A stretch of 64,000 nucleotides of DNA from assembly GCA_002104985.1 (NCBI GenBank), contig MCGO01000092.1:1-64000 (forward strand), in the 5' to 3' direction. The notes under the pieces were generated by a model. It did not search any database and had not been told where the DNA came from. It saw nothing but the letters and a program-made list of their open reading frames with translations. Position 1 is the first letter of the stretch. Each line of letters opens with the position of its first letter. This document shows, one piece after another, positions 45,328-61,879 of the stretch. The translations under genes and the position numbers were made by a program. The stretch is from Rhizoclosmatium globosum (taxonomy: Eukaryota > Chytridiomycota > Chytridiomycetes > Chytridiales > Chytriomycetaceae).

Positions 45328-47591
45328 TTATGCAATCCTTCCAATCCATAGCACAAAAGCCCCCGTTGCTATCTCAACAACCGCTCCTCCAAGCAATAGG
45401 TAAAAACTCATTCCGAGGGAAACACTTTGCAAAGTACTGTTAGTGTACTGACTAGCTGAAAACAATGGCATGGTCTTCAAATGCACAGTCCCAGCAATCA
45501 ATACAACCATCAAGAATACTGAATTTAAAAAAGTGTTGGTTAGTTTCAGATTCCCTTTCCAACAAAGCTCAATTCTAACACTATCCACTCGCTCTCATAA
45601 TACCTATTCATATCCACTCCTTCCCACTCCGTTTCAATCGCTCGCTCTTCTCCACTCTATATCCTTCACCCCCCTCTCCTACACACTCATTCACCCACCA
45701 AACCCAAGAAATCTCCTCCAAATACACACACACAGATACACCATATTTCCCCAACCCTCAATAATTCCTCGTCTTCCCCAATCAAAATAAATTCAAAACA
45801 AAACAACGTGGAACTCAACTGCCAAACGCCAACACTCCAATCGTAACCCTCTTAGTCCACAACAGTCCCACTCGATACTGATTCACCAACGCTGCCACAA
45901 CAGACAACAACACTACATCAGCTGTTTAACGGGTTATGCCAAAAAAAAAGGGGAAGAAAAATTAAAAATTAAAAATTAAAAAAGTTGGGATTCGTTTTTT
46001 TTGATTTTGTTTGTCGTATGCATCGTTGTGTCAGTGTTGTAATTAATAGCAGTCGTAGTAGTAGTAGTAGTAGTAGTAGTAGTTGTAGCAGTAGTAGTAG
46101 TAGATTGGTAGTCGTAACATTGAAAGAAGAAGTAGTTGTAGCAGCAGTAACCGTCATTCATTTCACACAATTCCAGAAAAATTTGGTGTGTGAGTGCGTA
46201 CGCATATTGTATTCAGGGAGGGAAGGGAGGAGGGGGGAGGAATGGTACCACATGCAAACATGCAAACATACATGATGAATACAAATCCACATATGTATGT
46301 ATTTTTGTTGTTTTTTTTGTGTGTGTGGGGGTATCGATTCCAAGAGAGAGTCAGAGAGCGAGAGAACGAGAGAGGAAGACATATATACATGTGCGTATGT
46401 AAAAAAAAAGAAGGCGGGGTTAACGTGGGGGGAAGGGGAGGAGAGGAGGGTATGAGGAAAGAAGAAAACCGGTTAGTAATAGATTCAGGTTCCACACACA
46501 CGCATTTCTATTCATGAGAGGGAAGAACGAGGAGACGGAGGTAGTAGGAGGAGGGGAAAGTGTACAAAAATGGCGAGTGGGGGTGGGGGACCATCACAAA
46601 TTTGCGTCTTACTAATATCATCCTTCCAATATGTGACATGCTTTAACTAAAAACAAAGAGTAGGGAATTGTCCATGTGGTGAAGTGTACATCCACTTCGC
46701 CATGTCTTTTATCTTGATTGATTGATGACTGTTTTTTGGATGGAAACTGTAATTGCAGTGACTCGCCACCCTCGCTATATCGTATGAATCGCTATATTCC
46801 TTCTGATTTTTGTGGCTCTTGCAGGAAGGGAGCGGGTGGAATAGGTGGGACGAAGGAAGTGGTAGGTGAGAGGGATGAACAAAAATATACCTATAATGAG
46901 AAGGACACGGATGACAGAGAGTTCCCCACATTCCGCGGTTGGAAAGCTTGACGCACCACCACCAACAATTCCCAAGTTCTTCTCCAACAAGGTGCACAAG
47001 TCACCACCATACACCATACACTGCTGGTCATGACAAACTCGCGAATGAAACAACCCCGTTTCCCTAACATGATTCAAAGAATTATTATAAACGCCACATT
47101 GCACAACTCCGAAACACATACTCAGTAATAGTCCCAAAAGGCTGCACAGAGTAATAAAACGAAAACAGATTCGGCAACACAGTAGCAGCCACAGTCAACC
47201 CAGTAGCAACAACCGCCAACAAAATAGCAACAACCAAAGGAGACCTCGAAATCTGCTTAAGACTATTCGTCGTCGCCGCAACTCCATAAAAATTTCCCCC
47301 TTGATACCACCCTCCTTGTCCTTGTCCTTGTCCTTGACCAACAACAGGGTACCCACCCCCGTTACCACCAGTATAACTGTAATTTGTGTTTGAGTCGACA
47401 AGGTACCCGTCAAAGGGAATTTGCTGCGGCTTGTTCAGGACGGAATACGTCGGTGGGGGATTCATGACGTTGTTTGGGTTGGTGTTAAATCCAGCGCCGT
47501 TGCTTGCAACGATAATGTAGCTGTGTTGAGGTTGCTGTTGCTGTTGCTGTTGCTGTTGTGGCAAGGACGGTGAATTGTTGCGTGCCGTCAT
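45328..47591 (-). CDS. Four-pass membrane protein (claudin/Sur7-like plan)
   Basis: Exon 1 (46891-47591) starts MTARNNSPSLPQ with a Gln run, then a Gly/Gln/Tyr-rich cytoplasmic N-terminus. TM1 is LVVAILLAVVATGLTVAATVL; a loop with several Cys follows (CFGVVQCGVY, VCHDQQCMVYGGDLC), then TM2 (VIRVLLII...) completed by exon 2 (45328-45518: VFLMVVLIAGTVHL). A final hydrophobic segment is LGMSFYLLLGGAVVEIATGAFVLWI. The intron (45519-46890) is 1,372 nt, far longer than others here, and full of simple repeats, but the splice joins in phase across a TM helix. A one-base frame conflict lies in the C run at 47132-47134. Four TMs with a Cys-bearing first loop recall tetraspan/Sur7-like families; assignment is tentative. 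Confidence 0.65.
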
Positions 47592-47866
47592 TTTCTCCTT
47601 TGGTTTTTTGGGAATATTTCTCCCCCCCTTGAACGAGGTTACCAATTTCGACAAATGTGAAAAATGCCATAAGCTTTCAATATATTTCATATCCAAAAAT
47701 GAAGACGTAAGAGAAAAACATAAAAGCATCTTGCATGACAAATCAGTGAAAACACCCAACAAATGCGAATGGAAAAAAGACAACGAATAATAGATGGGAA
47801 GAGTGGGGGAAAAAAGAACAAGAATATCAAAAAGAAAAAGCAGTGACACATAGGTTTCGGGCGGGG

Positions 47867-49864
<1,998 letters not shown>

Positions 49865-50159
49865 TGGTTTGGTTTGGTTGTTGTTTTTCTGGTGTGATTC
49901 TATTTCTGTTTCCTGTTCTGTGTCTTCGGAATTGCCGGAAACATGGTGGAAAAACTGGACCCTGCCTTCTCATGGATCTCATCATCCATCTGCCCCAAAA
50001 GAAGCCGAAAGAAAGGGTGGCCTCTTTCTGCATCCCAATAAAATCCTCCTTCAAACATACCTACGACGAAAGTGCTGTATAACATATACCTACAAAAGTT
50101 TTATTTGCGCTTTATTGTGATAAATGTATAAATGGATAATAGGTACTTCCGATATTATC

Positions 50160-52043
<1,884 letters not shown>

Positions 52044-52093
52044 TGGTTTGGTTTGGTTGTTGTTTTTCTGGTGTGATTCTGTTTCTGTTTCTC

Positions 52094-52324
52094 CTTACCA
52101 CTGCCATCATTACAGCTGCCGCTGCCGCTGCTGGTACTAGTCTCAACCCTTCTTTTCGTATAATTAATATTGCGACAACTTTGGTTCAGCTTGCCAACCT
52201 GATGTCCTCGTGGACGATTTCCGGGCAAGGACCCCAGACATGTACAGACAGCAACCCCTCGTTGTGAACGGTGTAGCCACTGGATGTGAAACTAACACTG
52301 GATTCAACGGATGCAACAAGACAC
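52094..52324 (+). pseudogene. Displaced 5' fragment of the GPI-anchored protein gene
   Basis: A 231 bp inverted copy of 42451-42681, covering nearly all of exon 1 (without its ATG), intron 1 and most of exon 2, with few substitutions. It is joined without spacer to the upstream flank of the second UDP-GlcNAc pyrophosphorylase on the left and, after 12 bp, to the right inverted-repeat arm. It cannot encode the protein but may supply promoter sequence. Confidence 0.9.
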
Positions 52325-52336
52325 ATATTTTCTGTT

Positions 52337-55300
52337 CATTCTCTTCACTCTCCCTGTGGATAGTGAGCCAAATTTTGAAAATCCTCACAAATTTGAACAA
52401 ACGCTTGCAAGTGAATCCCCTTTTTCCCCTTCGTCCCTCCCCTTCCCTTCCCTTCTTCAAGCTGCGAGCGTTAGTTGTCGTTGATTGAGGACTGTTTGTT
52501 CACCTTGAATCCTCTGCAATCTTACGGCATCATGACATTCCGTGATCTGGATTGTCATTGGGTCTGGACCACCGTCCCCCACTCAATTTGATTATGATCC
52601 CATCTGCCCATATCTCACCCTTCAATTCCTCTTGATATCATCGGTTATTCACTCCTCCTTCCCTGTGAACCTGTGGTTGTGTCAAATGTTTGTTGTTGGT
52701 GAAGGAGTGGAAACTTGCAGAGGCTATCCACGCCTAATTCCTACCATTCCTTTCCTCTTCTTCTTGATTTAAGCACTGATACTAAATATCCAAATAGACT
52801 TAAACGATGCTATTCTCTTTCTCCGTCGTCGCTCTCTTTGCCTTCCTTTCGAAGGTCTTTACTGCTGGAGGTGTGTCGTGTCTCCTGAATCGCAATGAGC
52901 ATCACTGACAATATATTAACACATAGCATCCTATTCATTCCGTGGTCTCTCGCTGATCATTTGTCGGTGTTTGACGTCTCTTGTCCAAGTGAATGTAATC
53001 AGGGGTTCCAAACACTGGTCGCCAACCACGGTGGGAGGATTCTTGGCTTCAATCTGTCTTCCACTTGTGGACACGCAGGTACAATTCTTGTGTCCTCTTT
53101 GAATCACATTTCTGACGTTATCGCCGCCCAGGTCACCTTGAAACTCTCAATCTCGTCACTCCTTTCCGTGTCCATCTCATGCCCTCTTCCATTCTTTCTA
53201 CTTGTTTGGGAAAGATTTCTATTCCAGAACTCACTACGTCTCCAGTTCAAGTTCCACTCAAAATGGTTGAGAAATCATGCTCTCTTTGGGTCTGTCCAAT
53301 ACGAACGAAGAAGGAAAGAACATCGCCGACACAAGTCTTGGGCCAAGAAGAGTCTCAAAGCCGTGGAAAAGGAACTGAAGATTGCTCAACTGATTGAGTT
53401 GCTTGCTGGTTATGAACGACTAGTGCACGAGATCAAAGTTGCTGAGCTACTTGCTCGCTATGAGAACCTTGTTACCCCGTTCTACGCACTACTGGACTTC
53501 TGTGGGTCTATGATTGGCGGGTTCTTGGATCTCGTCAAGTATGTCTGCTACTCTTGGCTGTCCAGTTGCAGTTGGTTATCAGTGCCTTCAAAGCCGCTGT
53601 ACGTTGATGACAAGTTCTATCTATCTGTTATCGTACCAAATGGATCAATCACGATGGTTCTTGTCTCCAACAATTCAACTGTGCTGGAAGCAAAGCAGGC
53701 TGCATCTGTTGGTCTTCCAGTTGATGGTCTCCAACTGTATCGACCTGGCCGACACTGGAAGCGATTAACATCTGGTGCAACACTTTCAGGTAAGATTCAA
53801 TTCTTTTAAGGTATCCAGAGCTAATTGTTGGGTCAGGGCTCGGTCTAAATCCCAGTACTCTTGTTCGTCTTGCGTCACGTCCAAGGCCACACAGCGGATC
53901 AAATACCACCAAGACCTCCACTCCAATTCCTACTTCTAACCATCTTGATTCAGTCGTGGCCATTCCAGTTATGGTTGAAACAACTGTTTTTCGAAATCCT
54001 CGTCTGTCACAGACGGCGACCAAGTCCGACCGCACCAAGTTGACAGCCAAGAATGTTGTTCGTCACCACACTGGGATTTGGTTCTCGGATATGAATCCTC
54101 AATTATCCCCTTCATGGTCTCCTTTCATCTTTCATCCTGCAATGGGTGATATCTCGTCCTTGAATCGGTTGTCTGCTGCCAATAGAAACTCTACATCGTC
54201 TGTTGTCACAACTCCACCAATCCCATCTTTAGTCATCAAAAAACTAAGGCTTTACTTGCCACCGTATAAACCAATCACCTTGATTGACTTCATTCTGCCA
54301 CATATGGTTTCTGAACTTGGTAACTGTTCGACACAATCTCTTTGCACTATTTCTCATCCAATATAATTTAATAGGTTTATCAATTCCACTCGAGCTTATT
54401 GACTCAAGTAACGCTGCCATTACCATACCTCAAAGCCACAGTCTTCCACCAGAACCACCACCTCCTCCACCAACTCCGCCTCCACCACCAACACTCGTCC
54501 AGCAACTCCAGTCCAAGACTGTTATCAAAACAAACGCATCCTGGTTCTCTTTGCAATCCATGTCGCAGCATGATTGGATTCCATCACCCGCACTTGCTTT
54601 GGCTATCTTTGAAGCTTCAGATGCTGCACCAAGTGTGATGGAAAAACAAGCTATTATTAAAACAAGGTTCAATACGTGTTTGACTCAAGTTCTGGCGTTC
54701 TTTGTCAAATTGCTGGACGGGAAGCACTTGTTTGTCGAGATTCGGCAAGACACCACTGTTCTTGAGCTTCGAAATTATCTCTTCCAGTCCAGAAATGTTG
54801 CGAAAGCTTTTGCGCTTCAGTTGGTCTTTGGAGGACAGTATATGGATGACTCTCATTTACTCTCGTGTATGTCTGTAATGTTTTGTTTAGATGTGATCTA
54901 ACATTTTTAATTTAGCGTACAATCTCGTTGTTGACTCCACTATCAGATTTGTTGGGAAACTACCTGGAGGAGCCGATAATATGTACGCAAGTACTGACCC
55001 TGACCAAAAAGTTGGTTCATCCAGTACTGATGCGTCACCCGTCGAAAGTCAAGAACCACCGTCTGTTCCTCTTCGTGATGAGTCCAATGAGCTTCCATCT
55101 CTTGGTGGGTCATCAGTGGCTGGTTCGTCTGTCCCAAGTTTCAGCCCAATCCAGCCATATTCGCACCGAGGTCGTCGCCCCTTCCATTATTCCCGCCAAT
55201 CATCCACAACTGTATGTTTGTTTGTTTTTATATTCGAAATAGTGTTGTCTCACTGGTTTTTTAGGATTCTGATCTCAACGTCGGCGACTCTTCTGCGACT

Positions 55301-58300
55301 ATATCACGTGGTGATTACCTCGACGTACCGGCAACACCAACACCAAAGAATCTGAACCAAATTGATTATCAGTCTGACGAAGAGACGACTGTCCCACTGA
55401 GGTCCAACACTTCAGCCACTTCTGGCTCCGTTGAAGGCGAAACAAGTTCTATTTCCGTTTTGACTTCTTCTCCGTTGCCTGAATACGCACCATTCGAAAT
55501 GTCTGGTTTTGATGCGACTTTTATTCCTTCTGCCTTGTCTCAAACCGTTGAAGTCAAGTCGGGTCGTGCGTCCACGCTGTCTGCTCTTCCGGCTCCAATA
55601 TCAGAATATGTTTCGTTTATTGTGTCTGATTCTGAGACGGAAAGTGAAACCTCAACGTGTAATGAGTCTGACCCTGAATCTCTGGCTGATGTAGAGGTAA
55701 TATCTTGATTGATGCTCTGTTGAATCTAACTCTTGATGATAAGGTCAGTGACATTGATTCCGACCTACTTGATTGGTTTCAGCGATTTGGTTTCGACGAC
55801 TCCAATGACTTTAACTCTGACTTGGACTTGGGTGTGGACTTGGAGGTGGACTCGGACGTGGATTCGGATGTGTACTCTGATAACGGACTGGAAGATTTGC
55901 TGATCGGAACCACAACTTTGAATCTGGACAGCTTTGATGCGGTTGATCTGTTTGAACTGGAGCAAAACCTGGCAGATCTGGATCTTGGGTATGGCACTGC
56001 TCCTTTCATATCAGCTGCTGGAAAAGGCAAAGGAGCAAAGAAAGCAAAAGAGTCAAAACCGGCCAAAAAATCAGTGAAAGTGAAAGCAGCAACAGCAAAA
56101 TCAGCGAAAGGGAAAGGAAAGAGAGCTATGGAGGATGATGATGCCGATGATGTTGACGAGGATCTTCCTTCAGATCCAGTACCAATGGTGAGTTTAGCAA
56201 ACTGTCTCTCGTCGTGATTCTAACCACATTATTATTGTTTCGTAATAGGAGCCTTTGTCTCTTACCCGCGTCAAAGTACCTCGAGGTTCTATCTATGTTG
56301 ATGCCAGCACATCATTTATTCCCAACACCCTGAGGCCACGCTACCGCCTGTTTGCTCGTGCTTATGATAGATTCTTGAGTACCTCACGATCGCTACTTAC
56401 TTGTCAAGCCTTTTTGGATACTATTGACAGTATGACCATCCATGAAGCTCTGGCCTCTTTTGAATCTCAGTTTGGGTTCATTCATCCAGCCGGGCCTGCC
56501 TTGATTGCGATTCGTAATCGCATTATTTCCGTGCGCAGACACAATGTTGAAAACAATCTGGAGGGTGAAACGCAGTTCAGCATAGTACCTCAACTGTACA
56601 AGTGTCCTCAGGGCATGATTGATGGATTGGATCACTGCAGCTGTTTCACAGGGGACTGGAGCTACAGTATCAATCAAGCAACCTTTGATGTACTGCGAGA
56701 GACCCATGCTGCTACTGTATTCCCTCTGAGTGGATCTTCGGAACAGTTGAGGAAGGAGTTGGTATCTCGAAGGCAAAACGTTGTTCCGACTGTTGTGTTT
56801 ATCTTGTCGCTGAATCGGTTAGTTCTCTTTCTTGTATTAGTATTGTTGGAGTTGACGCATTTTGATTTATAGGTATCTGTTCTGTCCAAAGATACTCCTG
56901 GACGTTGGTGTGTGTGCTGAACCAGTTCTGGGAAACAAGGTTGCCAATGCTGAGGCCATTCACGAAGCCATGTACAAAGTGACTTTGGCGCTTTTAGTCA
57001 AAGCTGGTGCTGTTTCTTTGATGGATGAAGCAGAGGTCGACGTTGGTGAAGATGGTATTGGTATTGGCGGTTTTAGTGTTGGTGCTGGTGTGGGTGTTGG
57101 TGTTGGTGCTGGTGTTGGTGTTGGTGTTGGTGTTGGTGTTGGTGTTGGTGCTGGTGCTGAACCTGGAACTGGTGTTGGTGTTGGTGTTGGTGTTGGTGCT
57201 GGTGGGAGTGGGAGTGGAAGAGGAAGCGGGAGTGTTGGAATGGAACGCCTTGTTGCGGACGAAGGATTCGCGGCTGTTGGCAGTGGGAAATCTGGGATTC
57301 TCGGAGGGTCATCCAATGTACTTGGAGGTGGTGGGGTCAGAGATGTTGGCAGAACATCCAATGTACTTGGTGGGGGAAGACAAGAAAGACAAAGTAGCTC
57401 TGTGTTTGGAAGCTGGCCTCAACGTCCTCGACCAGACAGCAGCGAAGCTTGGAAGAAGGAGCACTTCATACTAATGGACAAATTGCAGAATCAAGATTAT
57501 CGACTTGCGGAGGTCTTTACCGAACAACACTTCTTGGTATGATGTTTCATTTTTGTTTGTCATACTCATTTCAACACTTAGAATGGCTTCTGTCCACTGT
57601 GTCGGACTTCTCACCAAAAGTCAAGTGACGCGGCAACGTTGGCTGCGTTTGAAGCCCACCTGTTGGCTCACCATTTCCATCGACCTGCTTCGTCACGGCC
57701 TTCGAGAGGATCGTACACAGATGCCAATCTTTTCAACATCCATCTTGCTCGACTTATTTCAAACTCACCCAAAGCTGGATCACAGGTTTGTTTTGAATCT
57801 TGCCAATTTTATATTTTACTTACGTGGTGGTTCTGTTATAGGACGATACTTGTCCTGTCTGCCTTCAAGATGGATATTGTCAAGACTTGATTCGACATAT
57901 GATTGAGTCACACCCAAACTATGATCCAGCTGTTACCGCTGTTCCTACTGTTCCTACTGTTCCTACTGCTCCCGTTGCTCCCGTCGCACCCGTAGCCCCT
58001 GTTGCACCTGTAGTCCCCGTAGCTCCTGTTGCTCCTGATTCTCCGGCTCTGGCTGATCCAACTACTACTGTCACTCCATCCTCAAGTGCCAACTCAGTTG
58101 TGAACCGACAATTGGTGGCTGGTTCTGACGCCTCTCGCTGTGTCACGTTGCTTGGGATTATGGACGCTCGTCTAGTAAACCAGGCCTTCGAAATGGGATC
58201 AAGTCACGTGTATTCAGTCAATCATCCAGCAACAGCAGCTCACTCTATGCGTCCAGGCAGTTATCCAATTTGGATCAAGACCAACGATGGAAAACAGTTG

Positions 58301-61300
58301 AAACCTCCACGGACAGCCATGACAAATCGGGAGCTTAAACTTCATGACTTTATTGTTCTTCGCCAACTGGCTGCTACCTGGCAGGCGTTTACAAATGGTG
58401 ATCCGACTGACCTTGACATGACTAACGTATATCACGCTTTGAAGAATCAAGACGTTTCTCAAAGCTATGGTCCGTACTTGGCGCACCGACTTGATTTCGC
58501 AGCAGCCAATAAATCCAAGCTGAGTGACAAGGAGGCAATAGAGTTGTTTGGTGCAGTTCAGCAGTACAACAAGAAGGGCGGGATCAAGAATGTGACTGGG
58601 GTTATTGTAGAAACACTGCACTGGACAAACAGTGCACGTTTATTGAATACCCCCATTCATCAACACCGAGTCCAAGTTGCTCAGGACAACCAGCACCGTC
58701 TCAATCTTCAAGTTGATGCAGTTGGAAACGTAGTTGTTGGTGGTGTTGACGTTTTGCACGATAATGAAGACGTTGAGATGGGAGAGGCACATGGTTAGTG
58801 TTTGTTGTTAAACCAAGTATCAAAACTTACCATTTGACTAGGATTGGGAGAGTGTCAGCTATTCATTGATGCCACTCCAATCAGTCCCGCATTTTTTCTC
58901 CAGTCTTCTGAAAACTACACAGAGCTGATGGACTTGAGCAAACTGATGTTGATTGGACTTTCTTTGCTCAACAAGAAGGTTGTTGGTCGCAGCCTCAAAG
59001 TACAAAAGAATGGTATGCATCACGTATTCCAATCAGCGTTGACGTTACTGAACGGGCTTGCTGACAATGGCCCAACGTTTACAAATGGAGAATGGTGTTC
59101 TGGGTCTGTCTTGTTCAAACACTATTCGAAAGCACCTGATTTCACCAAAGAACCAATGACGTTTTCAGGAGCTACGGAGCTTGGTGTTGTGTTCTTCAAG
59201 AATAAGGATTCAAAGATATCTCATGTATGTTTTTTCCACTTCTCTCCAAGTATTAAAACTGAGCATTCAACAATAGATTCTACCTTTGCTTCAAGTGCTG
59301 GCTACAACTTCTTTCAATCCCACCAGGAATCAACCTGTCTCTGCCAAAATCAAAGTGCTGGGCCTTCACTCAATTCTTATGGGCTGTGGTTCTTCGGGAT
59401 TTCCGATATCAAACAACTCATTTGCTCCACGTGGGGAAAGATTCGCATCAAAGACTTTATTCCATTTCTCAGTCATTCATAAGACCTGACACCAACAAAA
59501 CCCAAGTCTATCTATGGAATGAACTTATTTCTCCAGCTTGGAATGATACTCTTCGACGTGTTCGAGGCCACTCTGTTGCTGTTGGAATCCAAAACTTTGT
59601 TGCTGGCTTGGTACATGAACAGCCTGCCTCTCTTGTTTCTGTGTCTGGCAGTCAAGACAATGCCTCTGTGTACCGAAACAACTTCAACACAGTCATAAGG
59701 AAGCTCTTATCTCGTCACCCAAAGTTCAAGAATTCCAACAATCTTGTTTTGAACGCTGCCATCGCAACCCACTTTGGTCGTGGTCGGGTCGCACAACCCA
59801 TGTCGTCTCCACTGTCTATCTCGAAGCTTGGATATGCAAACATGCGCGCAGTAGTCCAAAGGTGGTTAAAGCTGGAAGAGACTCTGCCGTATATGGAGCA
59901 ACGTTTTGAAGGTGGCGCGCAGCTGACTCTTGATTTTGTCCTAAATCAAAGAGTTCAAGAGCGCTTTGATGATGATGACTGGGATTTTGTATTTGCTCAG
60001 CACAACTTTCCGAATCTGACACTTCAAACCAACATTCTTCCGTCTGATTCCAAAGTCTTGAACATCCGTCCAGTTGTTGTTTCCTTGGATGGGTCCAAGT
60101 TTACCTTCAAACACACTCGTGGATACAAAGGAGCCCACATGTCTGGTACTATGCCTTCACAACGAGTTCCGCAACTGGGCGAGGTTCCGCGTAACTGGTC
60201 CAACAATAATCAATACGAGGTTTTGTTTCTGCCGCTTTTCAAACAGAACAAGACTGGAGATTCTGAGACCGAGAGTGACAAGACCAAGAGTGATGGCCCC
60301 ATTGAGATTGAAGAAGTTCAAGTCTTGGTATAATATTTGAAGTATGGAACCTTAATGTAATCTAACCCAAATACCTAGAAACAACCTCGTCGCAAGATTG
60401 ATACTTCAATCTTTGAACTAGACAACAAAAAGATAAAACAAATGGCTCCCAAAGTGATCAAGATTCTCAAAGAAGAGCAGGAACGTCAGCTAAAACAAGC
60501 ATTCGTGAATCGCCGCAACCTTGCTGATGATGCAACCCAAGAACAAATTGATCTTGCGTAAGTGTTCTTTTACTTCAACGTTGTCATCAAAGAACTGACC
60601 TTTCTGGTTTTAGGGACATGACTGCTGCACAAGCAGACATGATACTTGAGCGGAAAAGGATGACAGTTGACAAGAAAGACCACGAACAGCATTTCTTGAA
60701 TACATATGTAGCTTATGGTATGTTTCTCAGATAACTTTATACTCCTCTTTGTTTTTCTCATTTCATCACTTTTGCTGAATAGGAACGGTTCCAAATGAAG
60801 CTGAAAGACAGTCGCTCAAAGCTTACGTGGACCTTTCAACCTTGATCTTTGACACTGTCCACGTGCTTACTCCTGGAACCATCAATTTGTTCAACAAGTT
60901 GCATGCAGCCGCTGTAAACATCAGACTTCAAAATGGCCCGCCTGAAGATCAGAATCAATATCCAGTGCATCACAGAATATTATCGTTTCTAGACTCTCCA
61001 ACATTCAAAAGAAACCAGAGCCCTGAGATTGAGAATAATCGTCTATCTGTTGGTCAGCAACCTCAACATCTTCTTGAGATTATACGCGACCTGTTCAAAG
61101 CCAAAAATTCGAATCCACTGAGAATTCTGTTTGATATTGTGACGGAACTTGATGGTCTCAAACAGTCAAAGTCGAGTTCTTGGGATCGAATGATTATCTT
61201 GGCCATGTTGTTGGGAGCAGCAAATACCAGTGAATCGCTTCAAGTATGGGAAGAAGAAATGAATGACGGAGCTGTTGGGTTCATCACCGATTCTGGACAG

Positions 61301-61879
61301 TATTGGTACTATCCGACAGGCCACTCTGCCAAACAGCTTGCGCTCTTAAGGACTGCTGTCGTTACTCAACTTTTGGATCCAGAATCTGGCTTCAACATCC
61401 CCAACAAGGATCATTACCTTGCAGTGTACTTGAAGGACTCTAGCATCTCAGCGTTGAAATTGAGTCTGAGCATCTGGCTTGAAGATGACTTGAAGAAAGA
61501 AAAGAAGGCTGCAAAGGCAGCTGAAGCAGACAGTGGTGACGATGAAGAAAGTCTTCAGGGTGAGGATAATGAGGATTACATTCCACGCCAACAGAACACA
61601 AGTGAAGATACATCTGGAGAGGTTGTTTATCGAGTTCGACTTGCACCAGGTGTTGGTCAAGCTCTTCCAGTCCAGAATCTTCATGATGCTGCTCAAAGTT
61701 TCTCAGATCTCTTGTTTAATCGGTTCCCTGATTCCAAAGTCCCATTGACTGATGCAGAACTTGGTACCACTAGAGCCATGGATGTGATTATTGAAACTGG
61801 CCCGTTCAGTATGGTTGATGGGTTTCTCGTTGGTGCTGATCATCAAGTGACTCTGAATTCTTTGAGTCCACATGAACTT
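52337..61879 (+). repeat. Right arm of large inverted repeat
   Basis: Matches 25850-36720 in reverse complement. It lacks the DNA transposon (empty site about 53264-53272). A block at about 54100-55070 is strongly diverged. Beyond 61879 the giant gene continues, whereas the other arm ends at copia-2. About 470 bp upstream of the gene start is also conserved, so the promoter was duplicated. Confidence 0.93.

Noticed and set aside
45985..46517. ORFs in the 46.0-46.5 kb region
   Set aside because: They are products of (GTA)n and purine-rich simple repeats inside an intron and have no protein-like composition.
52927..53397. Alternative frame in giant-gene exons 2-3 encoding a Cys-containing peptide (SCPSECNQGF...)
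   Set aside because: It does not join in phase with exon 1, and the three copy-to-copy differences examined change amino acids in this frame but are silent in the signal-peptide frame.
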